Source: Halobacteriovoraceae bacterium (GTDB lineage Bacteria > Bdellovibrionota > Bacteriovoracia > Bacteriovoracales > Bacteriovoracaceae). From it: 64,000 bases of DNA. Made by a program: the position numbers and the translations under genes. The notes below the pieces were generated by a model. That model was not told the DNA's origin. It saw nothing but the letters and a program-made list of their open reading frames with translations, and did no database searches. The DNA lies in NCBI GenBank assembly GCA_020635115.1, contig JACKAK010000006.1, positions 261,347-325,346 of the forward strand, read 5' to 3'. This document shows, one piece after another, positions 25,967 to 36,029 of the stretch; the first letter of the stretch is position 1, and each line of letters opens with the position of its first letter.

Positions 25967-26026
25967 AAAAACAGTTTATAAACCTGTCATGAATTTTTCA
26001 AGACTGTTTATTTCGTACTTACTAAA

Positions 26027-28750
26027 CTATTTTAAATCAAACCAATTCACTCCGATTCCCATATCAACCTTTAAAGGAACTTTTAGAGCAGTCACTGTTT
26101 CCATTCCTGAACGAACAATCGCCTTCATGGCCTCTAGTTCCTCTTCCAATACCTCAAAAATAAGTTCATCATGAACCTGAAGAATCATTTTCGATCTAAG
26201 ATTTTCTCTTTTCATTTCTTCATCAATCTCTATCATGGCCTTTTTAATGATATCTGCAGCAGTTCCCTGGATAGGACTATTTACGGCGAGACGTTCTGCC
26301 ATTGACTTAATAGTACGATTATTAGACTTAAGATCAGGAAGGAAACGTTTTCTACCAAAAAGTGTTTCCGAATAACCCTTTTCCTCGGCCATATCTTTTA
26401 GTCCATCGAGATAAGATTTTATATTGGAAAACTTCTCAAAATATTTAGTAATATACTCTTTGGCCTCTTTTCTCCCAATTTTTAATTGTCTTGATAAACC
26501 AAAAGAAGACTGGCCATACATGAGCCCAAAATTTACAGCTTTGGCCTGAGATCTCATATCAGAAGTCACTTCACTAATTGAAACTCCCATTATTTCAGCG
26601 GCCGTCTGTGCATGAATATCTTCATCATTTAAAAAAGCATTCACCATCGTCGGATCTTCTGAAAAATGAGCTAAAAGTCTCAACTCAACTTGAGAGTAGT
26701 CTGCAGAAAGAAGGAGCTTTCCAGGAGTTGCGACAAAGGCCTTACGGATTAGTTTTCCGTTTTCACTTCTTACTGGAATATTTTGTAAGTTAGGATTATT
26801 AGATGACAATCTGCCTGTCGCAGTAACAAATTGGTTAAAGGATGTATGTACTCTATTTGTTTTAATATTAACAAGAAGAGGCAAAGCTTTCACATAGGTT
26901 GACAATAGTTTGTCTAATTCTCTGTACTTTAAAATCTCTCCAGGTATATCACTTAACCCTCTGGAGTCTAATTCGGAGAGAACCTCTGAATCAGTTGAAG
27001 GCCCTGTTTTTGTTTTTTTTATAACTGGTAACTTTAAGATATCAAATAATAAATGTCCCACTTGTTTGGGAGATTTAATATTGATTTCTTCAATATCAAT
27101 TTTATGATCTTTTGCATAATGATCTATAATTTTGTTAATTCTTTTTTCAATACTATCAAGTTCAATAGTAAAAGTGCCTTCAAGCTCTTTTAAAAATTCT
27201 GAATTAAGATAAACCCCTGCATTTTCAACTTCAGCAAGTACTTTAATGAGCGGATTATCAATGTCATAATAGATGCTCTCTAAATCAAATTTTTTAAGCT
27301 CAGAATCAAGTTTATCCTTCAAGCTAAATAAAGAAATAGATCTTTCTCCCAAGTAACTTTTTGTGAACTCTTCACCCTGCTCACTAAAAATTTCTTTTTT
27401 ATCAAGTGCTGTTAAATTTTCACCAAGATAATTTTGGGCCAAACGTTCGAGGTCATGCCTTAGGGATGCATTTACATTGTAGTGGGCCTGAGAAGTATCA
27501 AATATTTTTGAATTAAGTAAAATTTGATGATTTAAGCAGTAAGACCATTCTTGTTTTGAGTTTTCTAAGATCAGCTCATGAATATTAAATATTTTTTTTA
27601 AAATCGGATAAAAATCAGTTTCAAGAATTGTTGACCAATCGTGAACGAAACTTATTACATATGCTTCCTGAGCTTTGAAACATATTGAAATACCCTCTAT
27701 TTTTTTTGAAATCACATCATCGCAATCATAGATGACAAAAAATGCTGCTTTTCGAGCTGAATTAATTTCATTTTCTAATAGCTTTAAATTCGCCTTATCT
27801 TTGACCAAAATTATTTTATGATTTGATGATGATGTATGATCTGAAAGGATTTTAAATTCCCCATGCTCCCCATTTACTTCTTTAGACTTTGCAATCGCAA
27901 TATCTTCAATCTTTTTCAGTAGTGATTTAAAACCTAAACCTTTCAAAAACTGAATAAGAGTCGAACTTGGAAGAAAGTCAAAAACAGTTTCTTCTGGTTT
28001 TAGACCAAGATTTATATCGGTTTTTATTTCAACTAACTTACGAGACAATAGACCATTTTCTAAATAAACACTGAAAGCTTCAATTAGTTTTTTACCCTTA
28101 AATTCATCTTTGTGAGCAATACAATTTTCTAACGTTTGATATTCTTCTAAAAGTTTGGCCGCACCTTTCGCTCCAATACCTTTCATTCCCGGAATATTAT
28201 CAGAAGTATCCCCAAGCATTGCAAGATAATCCATGATCTGATTTGGTCTAACTCCCATTTTCTCAAAAACTTCCCCTGGCCCATAAAGTTTATCCTTCAT
28301 GGTATCGAGCATTTTTATCTTGTCATCCACAAATTGCATAAGATCTTTATCTCCTGATGCAATATATATTTCATCAAAATAATCTCTCCATTGTACACAA
28401 GCAGCACCTATTACATCATCAGCTTCGTAATTTTCAATTCCACAATGTGGAAGTTCCATTTTTTCAATAAGATCCTGAACAATTGCGAATTGGGGAATGA
28501 GTTCTTCTGGTGGAGCGTCCCTATTTGCCTTATAGGCAGAATAAAGCTCATTTCGAAATGAACCTCCCCCCAGATCTCTGGCCATTAAGACATGACTTGG
28601 TCTGTATTGTGTGATGAGTTTCAACAACATAGACAGAATGCCATAAACAGCATTTACAGGAACTCCCTCAGGGGTTGTCAGGGCCCTTACTGCGTAAAAT
28701 GCTCTAAATATAAAACTACTTGTATCAATAATGATCAATCTTTTTTGCAA
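26027..28750 (-). CDS. polA: DNA polymerase I with degenerate proofreading domain
   Basis: A 907-residue DNA polymerase I. The 5'-nuclease domain is about 1-290, with the acidic cluster in ENYEADDVIGA and ASGDKDLMQ. The polymerase domain is about 530-907, with motif A LLSADYSQVELRLLAHF, motif B RSQAKAVNFGLMYGQSS and motif C QVHDELIFEV. In the central region the 3'-5' exonuclease acidic motif (normally DTET) is replaced by YDCDD within FFVIYDCDDV, so proofreading is probably lost, as in Taq-like enzymes. It functions in Okazaki-fragment processing and repair. Confidence 0.95.
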   Translation of the reverse strand: MQKRLIIIDTSSFIFRAFYAVRALTTPEGVPVNAVYGILSMLLKLITQYRPSHVLMARDLGGGSFRNELYSAYKANRDAPPEELIPQFAIVQDLIEKMELPHCGIENYEADDVIGAACVQWRDYFDEIYIASGDKDLMQFVDDKIKMLDTMKDKLYGPGEVFEKMGVRPNQIMDYLAMLGDTSDNIPGMKGIGAKGAAKLLEEYQTLENCIAHKDEFKGKKLIEAFSVYLENGLLSRKLVEIKTDINLGLKPEETVFDFLPSSTLIQFLKGLGFKSLLKKIEDIAIAKSKEVNGEHGEFKILSDHTSSSNHKIILVKDKANLKLLENEINSARKAAFFVIYDCDDVISKKIEGISICFKAQEAYVISFVHDWSTILETDFYPILKKIFNIHELILENSKQEWSYCLNHQILLNSKIFDTSQAHYNVNASLRHDLERLAQNYLGENLTALDKKEIFSEQGEEFTKSYLGERSISLFSLKDKLDSELKKFDLESIYYDIDNPLIKVLAEVENAGVYLNSEFLKELEGTFTIELDSIEKRINKIIDHYAKDHKIDIEEINIKSPKQVGHLLFDILKLPVIKKTKTGPSTDSEVLSELDSRGLSDIPGEILKYRELDKLLSTYVKALPLLVNIKTNRVHTSFNQFVTATGRLSSNNPNLQNIPVRSENGKLIRKAFVATPGKLLLSADYSQVELRLLAHFSEDPTMVNAFLNDEDIHAQTAAEIMGVSISEVTSDMRSQAKAVNFGLMYGQSSFGLSRQLKIGRKEAKEYITKYFEKFSNIKSYLDGLKDMAEEKGYSETLFGRKRFLPDLKSNNRTIKSMAERLAVNSPIQGTAADIIKKAMIEIDEEMKRENLRSKMILQVHDELIFEVLEEELEAMKAIVRSGMETVTALKVPLKVDMGIGVNWFDLK

Positions 28751-28805
28751 GGCAAACCTCTCGCTGGTGAAAATTTAAAGTAGTTATAAAAGATTATGAG
28801 GGCAT

Positions 28806-29390
28806 TTAGCAAGGTGAAGAAGAGTTACTACTATCAAACCAACCCTTTGTTGCTTTTCTTGACTGAGACTGCTCAGGGTCATTTCCCATAACAGTTGTAT
28901 CGGCCATGACGTCTCCTAATCGATGACCTGAATCTAGTTTAAAAAGTAGCCAAAGTTCAAGTCCAATTAAAGGAGCTGCTAAAAGAATTGAAATAACCCA
29001 ACCCCAAAAAGGAATAACAGCAAAAATCAGGGGTATTGTTAATGGAAGATTTCTGATAATTGATTGTTTTAAACTACAAGGAGAACCGTCTTCAAGGGAT
29101 ATAACATTAAAGCCAATAAATTTTTTTCCAATAGATTGACCTGTTTGTAATGTATCAGCGAAACATAGGTAGAGAACACCTAAAATAACTCCCAAGGACT
29201 TTAAAATAGCTGAAAGTATGAGGACAATAAATAAGTCAATACTTTTTGCTATCAGACGCGAAATCTTAGCACGATAAATTTGTTTTTTGAGCAAGTACTT
29301 TCTATTCATACTTGCGATTCTACCAGCTTTTTTACACAATTTATAAAAGTTTTTTAACACAAAGCTTCCATGACTCAGGGCCCTATACAT
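28806..29390 (-). CDS. RDD-family membrane protein
   Basis: A 194-residue protein with an RDD domain: the Arg and Asp of SRLIAKSIDLFI, GQSIGKKFIGFNV, and a C-terminal GHRLGDVMADT signature. Three or four hydrophobic segments lie between. The Ser-rich, Cys-terminated tail is unusual. The start is uncertain (29390, or an ATG at 29309 just before the domain), as neither has a good ribosome site. RDD proteins have been linked to transport, but the substrate is unknown. Confidence 0.75.
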   Translation of the reverse strand: MYRALSHGSFVLKNFYKLCKKAGRIASMNRKYLLKKQIYRAKISRLIAKSIDLFIVLILSAILKSLGVILGVLYLCFADTLQTGQSIGKKFIGFNVISLEDGSPCSLKQSIIRNLPLTIPLIFAVIPFWGWVISILLAAPLIGLELWLLFKLDSGHRLGDVMADTTVMGNDPEQSQSRKATKGWFDSSNSSSPC

Positions 29391-29443
29391 TTCTTTAGGT
29401 GTGTTTTATAAATAGTTATCAAATTAGATTTAAGGAGAAAATA

Positions 29444-29753
29444 ATGAGTAGTTTATCTAATATAAATAAAACTCAATTTGAAAGTGAAGTTCTTCAGAGT
29501 TCAACGCCTGTACTTGTTGATTTTTGGGCAGTTGGTGTGGGCACTTGCAAAGCACTAACTCCCATACTTGAAGAAATTGCTACAGAAATTGGTGAAAAAA
29601 GTAAAAATTATCAAAGTTAATGTTGAAGAAGATCAAGAATTGGCACAGGAGTATGGAATTAAAGGTGTACCAACAATGATCTTTTTTAAAGAAGGCAAAG
29701 CTGTTAAAACTCTTATTGGACTCCAACCAAAAGATGAAATCAAAAATCATTAG
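29444..29753 (+). pseudogene. Thioredoxin, interrupted by indels
   Basis: A thioredoxin gene starting at an ATG with AAGGAG upstream. Frame 1 reads through VLVDFWAVGVGTCKALTPIL and then shifts after GEK. The remainder (VKIIKVNVEEDQELAQEYGIKGVPTMIFF) is in another frame, restored by removing one A from a run near 29595. Near 29527-29550, adding one T and deleting one A turns AVGVGTCK into the canonical AVWCGPCK. These changes look like sequencing or assembly errors, but real decay cannot be excluded. The last part retains the cis-Pro motif GVPT. Confidence 0.8.
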
Positions 29754-29769
29754 AGGAACTGGCCTAAGA

Positions 29770-30351
29770 ATGAATTCAATTCTCAACTCGTTATCAGAGG
29801 CGAAGGACACGTTGGATAAAGTCATTAATGATAAGGATTTAATCCAAAAGATTAATCAATCAGTTGAGGTTCTCACTCTGGCATTTAAAAATAATAAAAA
29901 GTTATGAGTTGTGGAAATGGTGGATCTATGTGTGATGCCATTCATTTTGCAGAAGAACTCTCAGGTAAGTTTCGTCAAGAAAGGCCAGCACTAGCTGCCC
30001 TTTCTTTTAGTGATCAGGTCATTTGAGTTGTGTGGCCAACGATTATGGCTATGACTTTTTGTTTTTTCACGAATGGTTGAAGCACTAGGACTAGAAGGTG
30101 ACGTTTTAGTTGGGATTTCAACATCTGGTAAATCAAAGAATGTCATTGAGGCCGTTAAAGCGGCAAAAACAAGAGGAATTTGTACAATTCTACTTACTGG
30201 AAAAGATGGTGGTGAATTAAAAAATCTGGTAGATATTCCTATAATCGTACCATCTATGGAGACAGACAGAATTCAAGAAATTCACATCAAGATCATTCAT
30301 GGACTAATCGAATCAATTGAGAGAAATCTCTTTCCCGAGAATTATGCTTAA
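29770..30351 (+). pseudogene. GmhA-like SIS-domain isomerase, interrupted by indels
   Basis: A sedoheptulose-7-phosphate isomerase-like gene (LPS heptose pathway) split over three frames. The pieces are an N-terminal helix region (MNSILNSLSEAKDTLDKVI), SCGNGGSMCDAIHFAEELSG (the SIS phosphate-binding region) and, from 30073, MVEALGLEGDVLVGISTSG to the C terminus with DRIQEIHIKIIH. Restoring one A near 29898 and one C near 30015, and adjusting the T run near 30060, joins them into one protein with SDPGHLSCVANDYGYDF. The family-typical motifs are otherwise intact. Confidence 0.78.
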
Positions 30352-30447
30352 TTACTCGCTTCTTTAATGTGAGTATTTTTTCCTCCCTGCATGAATACCT
30401 CACCTCATTTATAATAATAATAATCATTTATAAAAAGAGGAGCATCC

Positions 30448-31115
30448 ATGGACGGATCATCTACAATGAGTATTTTAAATAGCGTTTTCAAATTTATGAA
30501 AGACGGTGACGTTTTCATGATTATCATTGCTGGCATTTGGCTATTTGGAATCGTCGTTGCTTTTGAGAGATTTTTACAGTTATTCAGAAAATATGACGTC
30601 GACGGGCCTTCATTTATGAATGAACTGCAAAGGTATATTTTATCAAACGACATTCAAGGTGCGATTAGAGTATGTTCAGGTTCTGATGGAGCTTTGGCAA
30701 AAGTGTTAAAAAGTGGTCTAAAAAAAGAGCGAAACAAGGACCATCTCAAATTCAAAATGCCATAGATGCCACCGCACTTGAAATGATTCCAAAAATTGAA
30801 CTTAGACTCCCTTACTTGCAGATGGTTGCAAATGTTTCAACTCTGTTTGGTCTCTTAGGAACAATTTCAGGGCTTATAAGTGCTTTTTCTGCAGTCAACC
30901 TGGCCGATCCTGCTCAGAAAGCACAAGTGCTTACGGCCGGGATTTCAACTGCAATGAATACAACATTTTTAGGACTCTTAGCTGCAATTTCAATCATGAT
31001 GATACATACAGTTTTAACTGCTAAATCAGATAAAATCGTTAACGAAGTTGATGAATTCTCTGTAAAACTAATGGATTTACTTGGGACAAAAAACCATGAG
31101 GAAATTGAGGGTTAA
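30448..31115 (+). pseudogene. TolQ/ExbB/AglR-like motor channel gene with one frameshift
   Basis: An N-terminal part (MDGSSTMSILNSVFKFMKDG, with the first membrane helix at about residues 22-42) and a C-terminal part from 30783 (VSTLFGLLGTISGLISAF, and a third helix) together make one TolQ/ExbB/MotA-type protein. They are separated by a frame change at a run of seven A near 30722-30728, and one added A gives a continuous KKRAKQGPSQIQNA. GAGGAGC precedes the ATG. Two ExbD/TolR genes follow directly. The frameshift may be a sequencing error. Confidence 0.8.
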
Positions 31116-31118
31116 TTA

Positions 31119-31649
31119 ATGTTAAAACGCCCTACAAGAAACAGAAAAAAAAGAAAGGATGGGAAAATCAATTTGATTCCCATCCTCGATTCTATTTTTA
31201 TTTTTATATTTTTCCTGTTAACAACAGCTAACTTTACAAAAATTTTTCAAATCGCTAGTGATGTTCCAATTGTTTCAGATACCCCTCCTGCAAGTAATCA
31301 AAATCCTTTGGCCCTCACTGCATACATCGGAAAATCAAATATTTCATTACATACGGGAATTCCTTCAAAACCTTTAAAGAGTTTTGGAATGAATGCTAAA
31401 GGTGAATACGATTTAGAGTCATTACACAACTATCTGGTTAATCTTAAAAAAAGATTCAAAAAGGAGAAATCGATTATTTTAGAACCTCTCATAGATATAG
31501 AATTTCAAAATCTTGTCAATATTATGGATGCAGTAAGAATGTTTAGAACAACTGATGATTCAATCTATATCCGAGGAAACGATGGTGTTGATCAAAAAAT
31601 TGAAGAATTATTTAGTAATATCGTTTTTGGAAATATTAAAGGAAGATAA
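31119..31649 (+). CDS. ExbD/TolR-family protein (AglQ/AglS-like), first copy
   Basis: A 176-residue protein with a basic cytoplasmic N terminus, one membrane helix beginning INLIPILDSIFIFIFFLL with Asp 24 in the proton-carrying position, and a periplasmic ExbD/TolR domain. It starts 3 bases after the TolQ-like stop and ends at the base before the second copy. The one TolQ plus two TolR arrangement matches the aglR-aglQ-aglS gliding motor of myxobacteria as well as other Tol-like sets, so the assigned role is inference. Confidence 0.82.
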   Translation: MLKRPTRNRKKRKDGKINLIPILDSIFIFIFFLLTTANFTKIFQIASDVPIVSDTPPASNQNPLALTAYIGKSNISLHTGIPSKPLKSFGMNAKGEYDLESLHNYLVNLKKRFKKEKSIILEPLIDIEFQNLVNIMDAVRMFRTTDDSIYIRGNDGVDQKIEELFSNIVFGNIKGR

Positions 31650-32162
31650 ATGAGACCTCAAAGATCTATAAAAGAAAGAGCAAGAAGAAAAAGATCAGAG
31701 GTTATCGATCTAGATATAACTTCTTTACTTGATATTCTTGTCATTGTTTTAGTTTTTTTGCTCAAAAGCTATGATAATACTGGGATCATTTTTAATTTTG
31801 CTAAAGAAATTTCACTTCCAAAGTCAGAATCTCATACTGTAAGCGAAAAAGGGGTCGTCATTCAGGCCACTGAAGATAAAGTGTGGTTGGATGATAAATT
31901 AATATTTGATCGTTCTCAAAATGAAAAATCATTTGATCAAGAAGGTAGAAGACTCATTCCTCTTTTTAATGAACTTGTTCAAAAGAAGGCCATGGCCCAG
32001 AGGATTGAAAAAGAAGTCAAAGGTGGAAAACCTTTTTCAGGTATGGCCAACTTAATCGTAGATAAAGAAGTTGGATATACTTTTTTAAGGAAACTCATGT
32101 ATACAACTGCTGAAGCAGGTTATCAGCAGTATAAATTTGTGGTCCTTGGAGAAAATCAATAA
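31650..32162 (+). CDS. ExbD/TolR-family protein (AglQ/AglS-like), second copy
   Basis: A 170-residue ExbD/TolR protein. A very basic N terminus (RSIKERARRKRS) precedes one membrane helix in LDITSLLDILVIVLVFLL, with Asp 28 placed as the ion-binding residue. A periplasmic domain follows. It begins directly after the first copy and ends with a 7-base overlap into the convergent mutY gene. Its periplasmic sequence differs clearly from copy one, consistent with non-identical TolR subunits. Confidence 0.82.
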   Translation: MRPQRSIKERARRKRSEVIDLDITSLLDILVIVLVFLLKSYDNTGIIFNFAKEISLPKSESHTVSEKGVVIQATEDKVWLDDKLIFDRSQNEKSFDQEGRRLIPLFNELVQKKAMAQRIEKEVKGGKPFSGMANLIVDKEVGYTFLRKLMYTTAEAGYQQYKFVVLGENQ

Positions 32163-33184
32163 ATGTGCCCAATTTTTTTTAGGGCCTTAAGTGAAGCTGT
32201 GGAAAGATTTATTTCTTTCGAAGTACAATCCTCAAAAGCATAACCAGTATTTGGAAATTTTCCATCCTCTAAAACATAGTTGGTTATTTTATATTTGGTA
32301 ATTGTTGTTTTGTAAGAAGGAAGAGTATTTAAATCAACCTCAAAATCGACAAAAGGATACTGTTTTATCTTTTTATCTCCACTTGAAATTATAAAAGTAG
32401 GTAATTCATTTTGACCACTTAACCATTCATGAGATTTTTTTTTGTAGCACAAGACTTTATTCCCCCTTTTTTTGACAATTCTTAAAAGTTTGAGATCAAA
32501 TGTTTCTGTCTTTTTTTCTTTTAGAAAAGGAATTGAAAGAGGATTGGCACCGCTTTTAAAAATTTGGCACTGAGCGTTTAATGAGCATAATTCACATGAA
32601 GCTTTCTTGGCCTGACAAAAAACTCTTCCTAAATCCATTAGGGCCTCGTTGAGATGCCTATAGGAGATTTCTTTTTTTATTTGAAGGATTTTGTCATCAT
32701 AGAATAGTTCGTAAATTTTTTTATGGAGCTTAGGCCCTTTTTCAATAGAAATGTTATAAAATCGAGCAAGAACTCTCTCTAAATTAGCATCAAGTGCCAG
32801 AGCTTTTTTATCCTGTCCAATGCTTATAAGAGCATTGGCGGTATAGGGACCTATTCCTTTGATGGTGAGTAAAGTTTCTAAGTCTGTAGGAATCTTTCCA
32901 TTAAATTTCTGATCAATAATTTTTGCAGCAGATAACAAATTTTTTGCTCTACGATAGTAACCTAATCCCTTCCAAGAAATGAGTATTTCATTTTCAGAGG
33001 CCTGAGCAAGTTTTTTAATATCTGGAAATTCATGCAAAAAACGTTCATAGTGATTTAGTACCGTTCCAACAGTCGTTTGTTGCAACATTATTTCAGAGAC
33101 AAGCGTTCCATAAAGGCTTCGCTTTTTTCTCCACGGAAGATCTGCATAATGCGATAATGACCATTGGATTAATTTTTCAAACAT
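32156..33184 (-). CDS. mutY: A/G-specific adenine DNA glycosylase
   Basis: A 342-residue base-excision repair enzyme that removes adenine opposite 8-oxoguanine. The catalytic Glu 31 lies in SEIMLQQT, the helix-hairpin-helix is LLTIKGIGPYTANAL, and Asp 132 is in LDANLERVLAR. The [4Fe-4S] Cys set is complete at 190, 197, 200 and 206 (C-x6-C-x2-C-x5-C). The C-terminal NUDIX-like domain is present but divergent. It is a single gene between the TolR-like genes and the disrupted kinase. Confidence 0.93.
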   Translation of the reverse strand: MFEKLIQWSLSHYADLPWRKKRSLYGTLVSEIMLQQTTVGTVLNHYERFLHEFPDIKKLAQASENEILISWKGLGYYRRAKNLLSAAKIIDQKFNGKIPTDLETLLTIKGIGPYTANALISIGQDKKALALDANLERVLARFYNISIEKGPKLHKKIYELFYDDKILQIKKEISYRHLNEALMDLGRVFCQAKKASCELCSLNAQCQIFKSGANPLSIPFLKEKKTETFDLKLLRIVKKRGNKVLCYKKKSHEWLSGQNELPTFIISSGDKKIKQYPFVDFEVDLNTLPSYKTTITKYKITNYVLEDGKFPNTGYAFEDCTSKEINLSTASLKALKKIGHIY

Positions 33185-33224
33185 ATGATTTTTTACTTAG
33201 ATTATTAAGAAAATTCAAGATATT

Positions 33225-35924
33225 TTAAAATACCTTTTCAATATAAGGTAGCTCAATATGAAATGTTGTTCCAATTCCATTTTCACTTTCAACCGATATT
33301 CTTCCATTTAGCAGCTCGACGTTTTTCTTAACAATATAAAGACCCATTCCAAGACCTGAGGTTAGTTCAACTCTTTCTTTGGAAGACATATTTGGTTCAA
33401 AAATAGATTGAAGAAGTTCACTATCAGTAAGTTTTTTGCCTTGTTCAGACTTTTCTCTTAACTTTTCAATATTAATCCCACGTCCATCATCCTGAAAATA
33501 GAAATGAATCACATTATCTTCAAGTTTCCAGTCAATTTTGACGCTTCCTTCTAGCGGTTTATGACAAATTTTTCTCGTTTCACTATCTTCAATGCCGTGA
33601 TCAATCATATTTCTTAGAATATGGACAAACGTCTTAAAAATTTCTTTATAGGGTTCTGGACAAATTTTGATATTTTCATCTCCAAGAAATTTCACTCTTT
33701 CCAAAGGTTTATCAAACCTTTTACTTAATTCATCTGCGGTTTTTTCTAAGAATTTTAATTCTTTGGCAATAGAGGTATACAAGAAATTTCTTTTAAAGAT
33801 ATCAGCAATTTCAATATTTTCTTTAAGAGTTAATTTTTTGTAAAAGCCTTCTAAATCAAAAAGAGTTATTTCTCTAAACTCTACTTCACTATCAAAATTT
33901 TCACCTAATAAATCTTTATTTGTTATTTTAAAATTGCTTTTCCATTCTTTTAAAATTGACAAGATTATAATTAAAAATTCTCTTTCAACAGTATCTGATT
34001 TTTTTACCTCTATTTCTAGTTCATGAATTGTATTGGCCAAATCACTTAAGGAAAGTGTTTGAGCACCACCTTTTAGAGTGTGAAGTCTTTCATGTAAACT
34101 GATTGATGGAATACTCGTTTTACTTCTTAGCCACTCTTCACCTTTTAATATAAAATTTTTGATTTCTTTAAAAAAGAGTTGAACTTCATTTTTATGCATT
34201 GCAATATTAATAATTCGCATTGATTCATCTTTTAGTTCCTTGGCCTTCTTTTCTTTTTCAATCAATTCAGTTTTATCAGAAATAATCACAACCAGTGCAA
34301 CATGTTGATTTGAATTCCCACTATAAATTGGCCTAAAATCTATTTCGATTACTCGTAAATCATTTGCACTATTTTTGAAATTAGGTGATACCGCTGTAAG
34401 ATTTTGAAAGTCTACATTACTTTCAAAAAAGAGGTTAAGCCACTGTTCTATTTCTTCTTTTTCATTTTTATCATATACACCTAAAATATCCCATAAGAAA
34501 TAATCTTTTGGATCAAAACCAATCAGTTTTAGACAGTTTTCAGAATAGGTTTCATGACATTTGAAATCTTTTTCAATAACGAGAAAACCATCATCTAAAC
34601 TATTAACCATTTCATTCATAGAACGAAAAAGAATTTTCAGTTCTTTGTTACTTTTGTCTAAATCAAAAGTTCTTTGGATAACTTTTTGTTCTAAATTTTG
34701 ATTGAGATCTTGCACTTCTTTAAGATATTTTTTGTTCTGAAAGTATTTTCTTACAAAATCATCTACGGCCATAAAATTCATTGTACCGACCCCTACCACT
34801 GAGCCTATAAATATATAAGAATGGCCTCGGAGTATTCCCATCGCAAGAAATATATCATTCAGTGCACATAAGGCATAAACTAAAATACTCGAAAACAAGA
34901 TCCAGCAGTATTTTTGGTTAAGTATAATCATACTGCTGGCCAGTGATATTGCATGAAATATTATGATCACCATAAAGAAAAAGGTTATTTTTCTGACAAC
35001 TAAAAAAACATCGAGATTAAAATTTAGTGATAGAAACATGATTAAAATAATTAAGATAATTGAGGTTATGCCCATAAAATAGTTAAACTTTTTTGTCATC
35101 TTTGAATAGGCCTGCACAAAAAGGCTTTGAGCTGGTGCCATAAAAACCATTCCAAGATAGTGAAGAATCGTTAGTTTTTCTGGATCAAATAAACTAACCG
35201 GAATTTCAGCTGGAAAATAATAGAACGGAAAGGCTCCTGAACACATTAAAGTTGCTACAAAATATTCATTCTGCCGAGTTCTAATAAAAATCATAAAGAA
35301 AAAAAGTGAAAAGGCGAGAAAAACCCAAGAGAGTGTAAATCGCATCTTGGCCTTAAATATATTTAGGAAGATATCACTTGCATCAGGATATGAGTTTATA
35401 TCTCTTAATTCAAATGGTCTTTGATAGGCACCTCTCATGAGGATTGTATCAATTCTAAAACTAATAAGGTGTACATTTTTTGAAATCCTAAATTTTATTG
35501 GAACTGCTTGAAGCGCATAGTAGGGAACATCTCCTTCTCGAGATTTTCCAGTTCTTTGATAAATGAGATCATTATCTAAATAGACTTTCATCTTGGCCAA
35601 ATAAGTGTCTAATAATAAAATAATATCTTTACCAATTAGTGAAGGGTGAAACTTCACTTTTTTTTGATACCAACCCACTTTAAAGTTTATTGAATCACTA
35701 TAGATAAGATCCCAAGGAAGCAAGGGGTTCGCTGCAACCCATGTGCTGTCATTTATAACTTTGTAATTTTCATCTTTATCATCACGAGTAAAGGCCCACT
35801 GTCCATCTAAAACAATTGGTTTTTCCAACGATTCAACATTTAACACAAGTCCATCGATGAATTCATTTGATGCATAAAGAGTAGAGGTTTTAATTAAAAT
35901 AAAACTAAAAAAGATTAAGAATAT
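33225..35924 (-). pseudogene. 7TM CheA-like sensor kinase, 5' end removed by an IS insertion
   Basis: The body of a sensor kinase of about 899 codons. In order it contains the rest of a signal peptide (IFLIFFSFILIKTSTLYA), a periplasmic 7TMR-DISM-type beta domain, seven membrane helices, a coiled coil, a PAS-like domain, an Hpt-like segment with RLHTLKGGAQTLS, and a CheA-like ATPase with HILRNMIDHG, DDGRGI and GLGMGLYIVKK. The frame has no usual start codon before an upstream TAG inside the IS; a GTG at 35846 begins the longest open frame but would lose the signal peptide. The missing start codon and eight codons lie beyond the IS at 37241-37264. Confidence 0.85.
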
Positions 35925-35931
35925 CCTTATC
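35925..35931. repeat. Left copy of the 7-bp target-site duplication
   Basis: CCTTATC directly abuts the left IS terminus (TGTATTGAC). The identical heptamer abuts the right terminus at 37241. Confidence 0.85.
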
Positions 35932-35965
35932 TGTATTGACTGCTATCAGATCTGACACTCGGGCA
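35932..35965 (+). repeat. Left terminal inverted repeat of the IS481-type element
   Basis: Begins TGTAT. The core ATCAGATCTGACACTCGGGC (from 35945) matches the right end's ATCATATCTGACATTCCGAC with only a few mismatches. The palindrome TCAGATCTGA lies inside. Confidence 0.75.
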
Positions 35966-36029
35966 TTTTTGATCATTTTACTTTTAACTGTAAGATTTTA
36001 TCAAAGTGTCCGTTCTTACTTATTTCCTT

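Noticed and set aside
28592..28783. Plus-strand ORF at the 5' end of polA
   Set aside because: Antisense to the polA N terminus, no ribosome site and biased composition.
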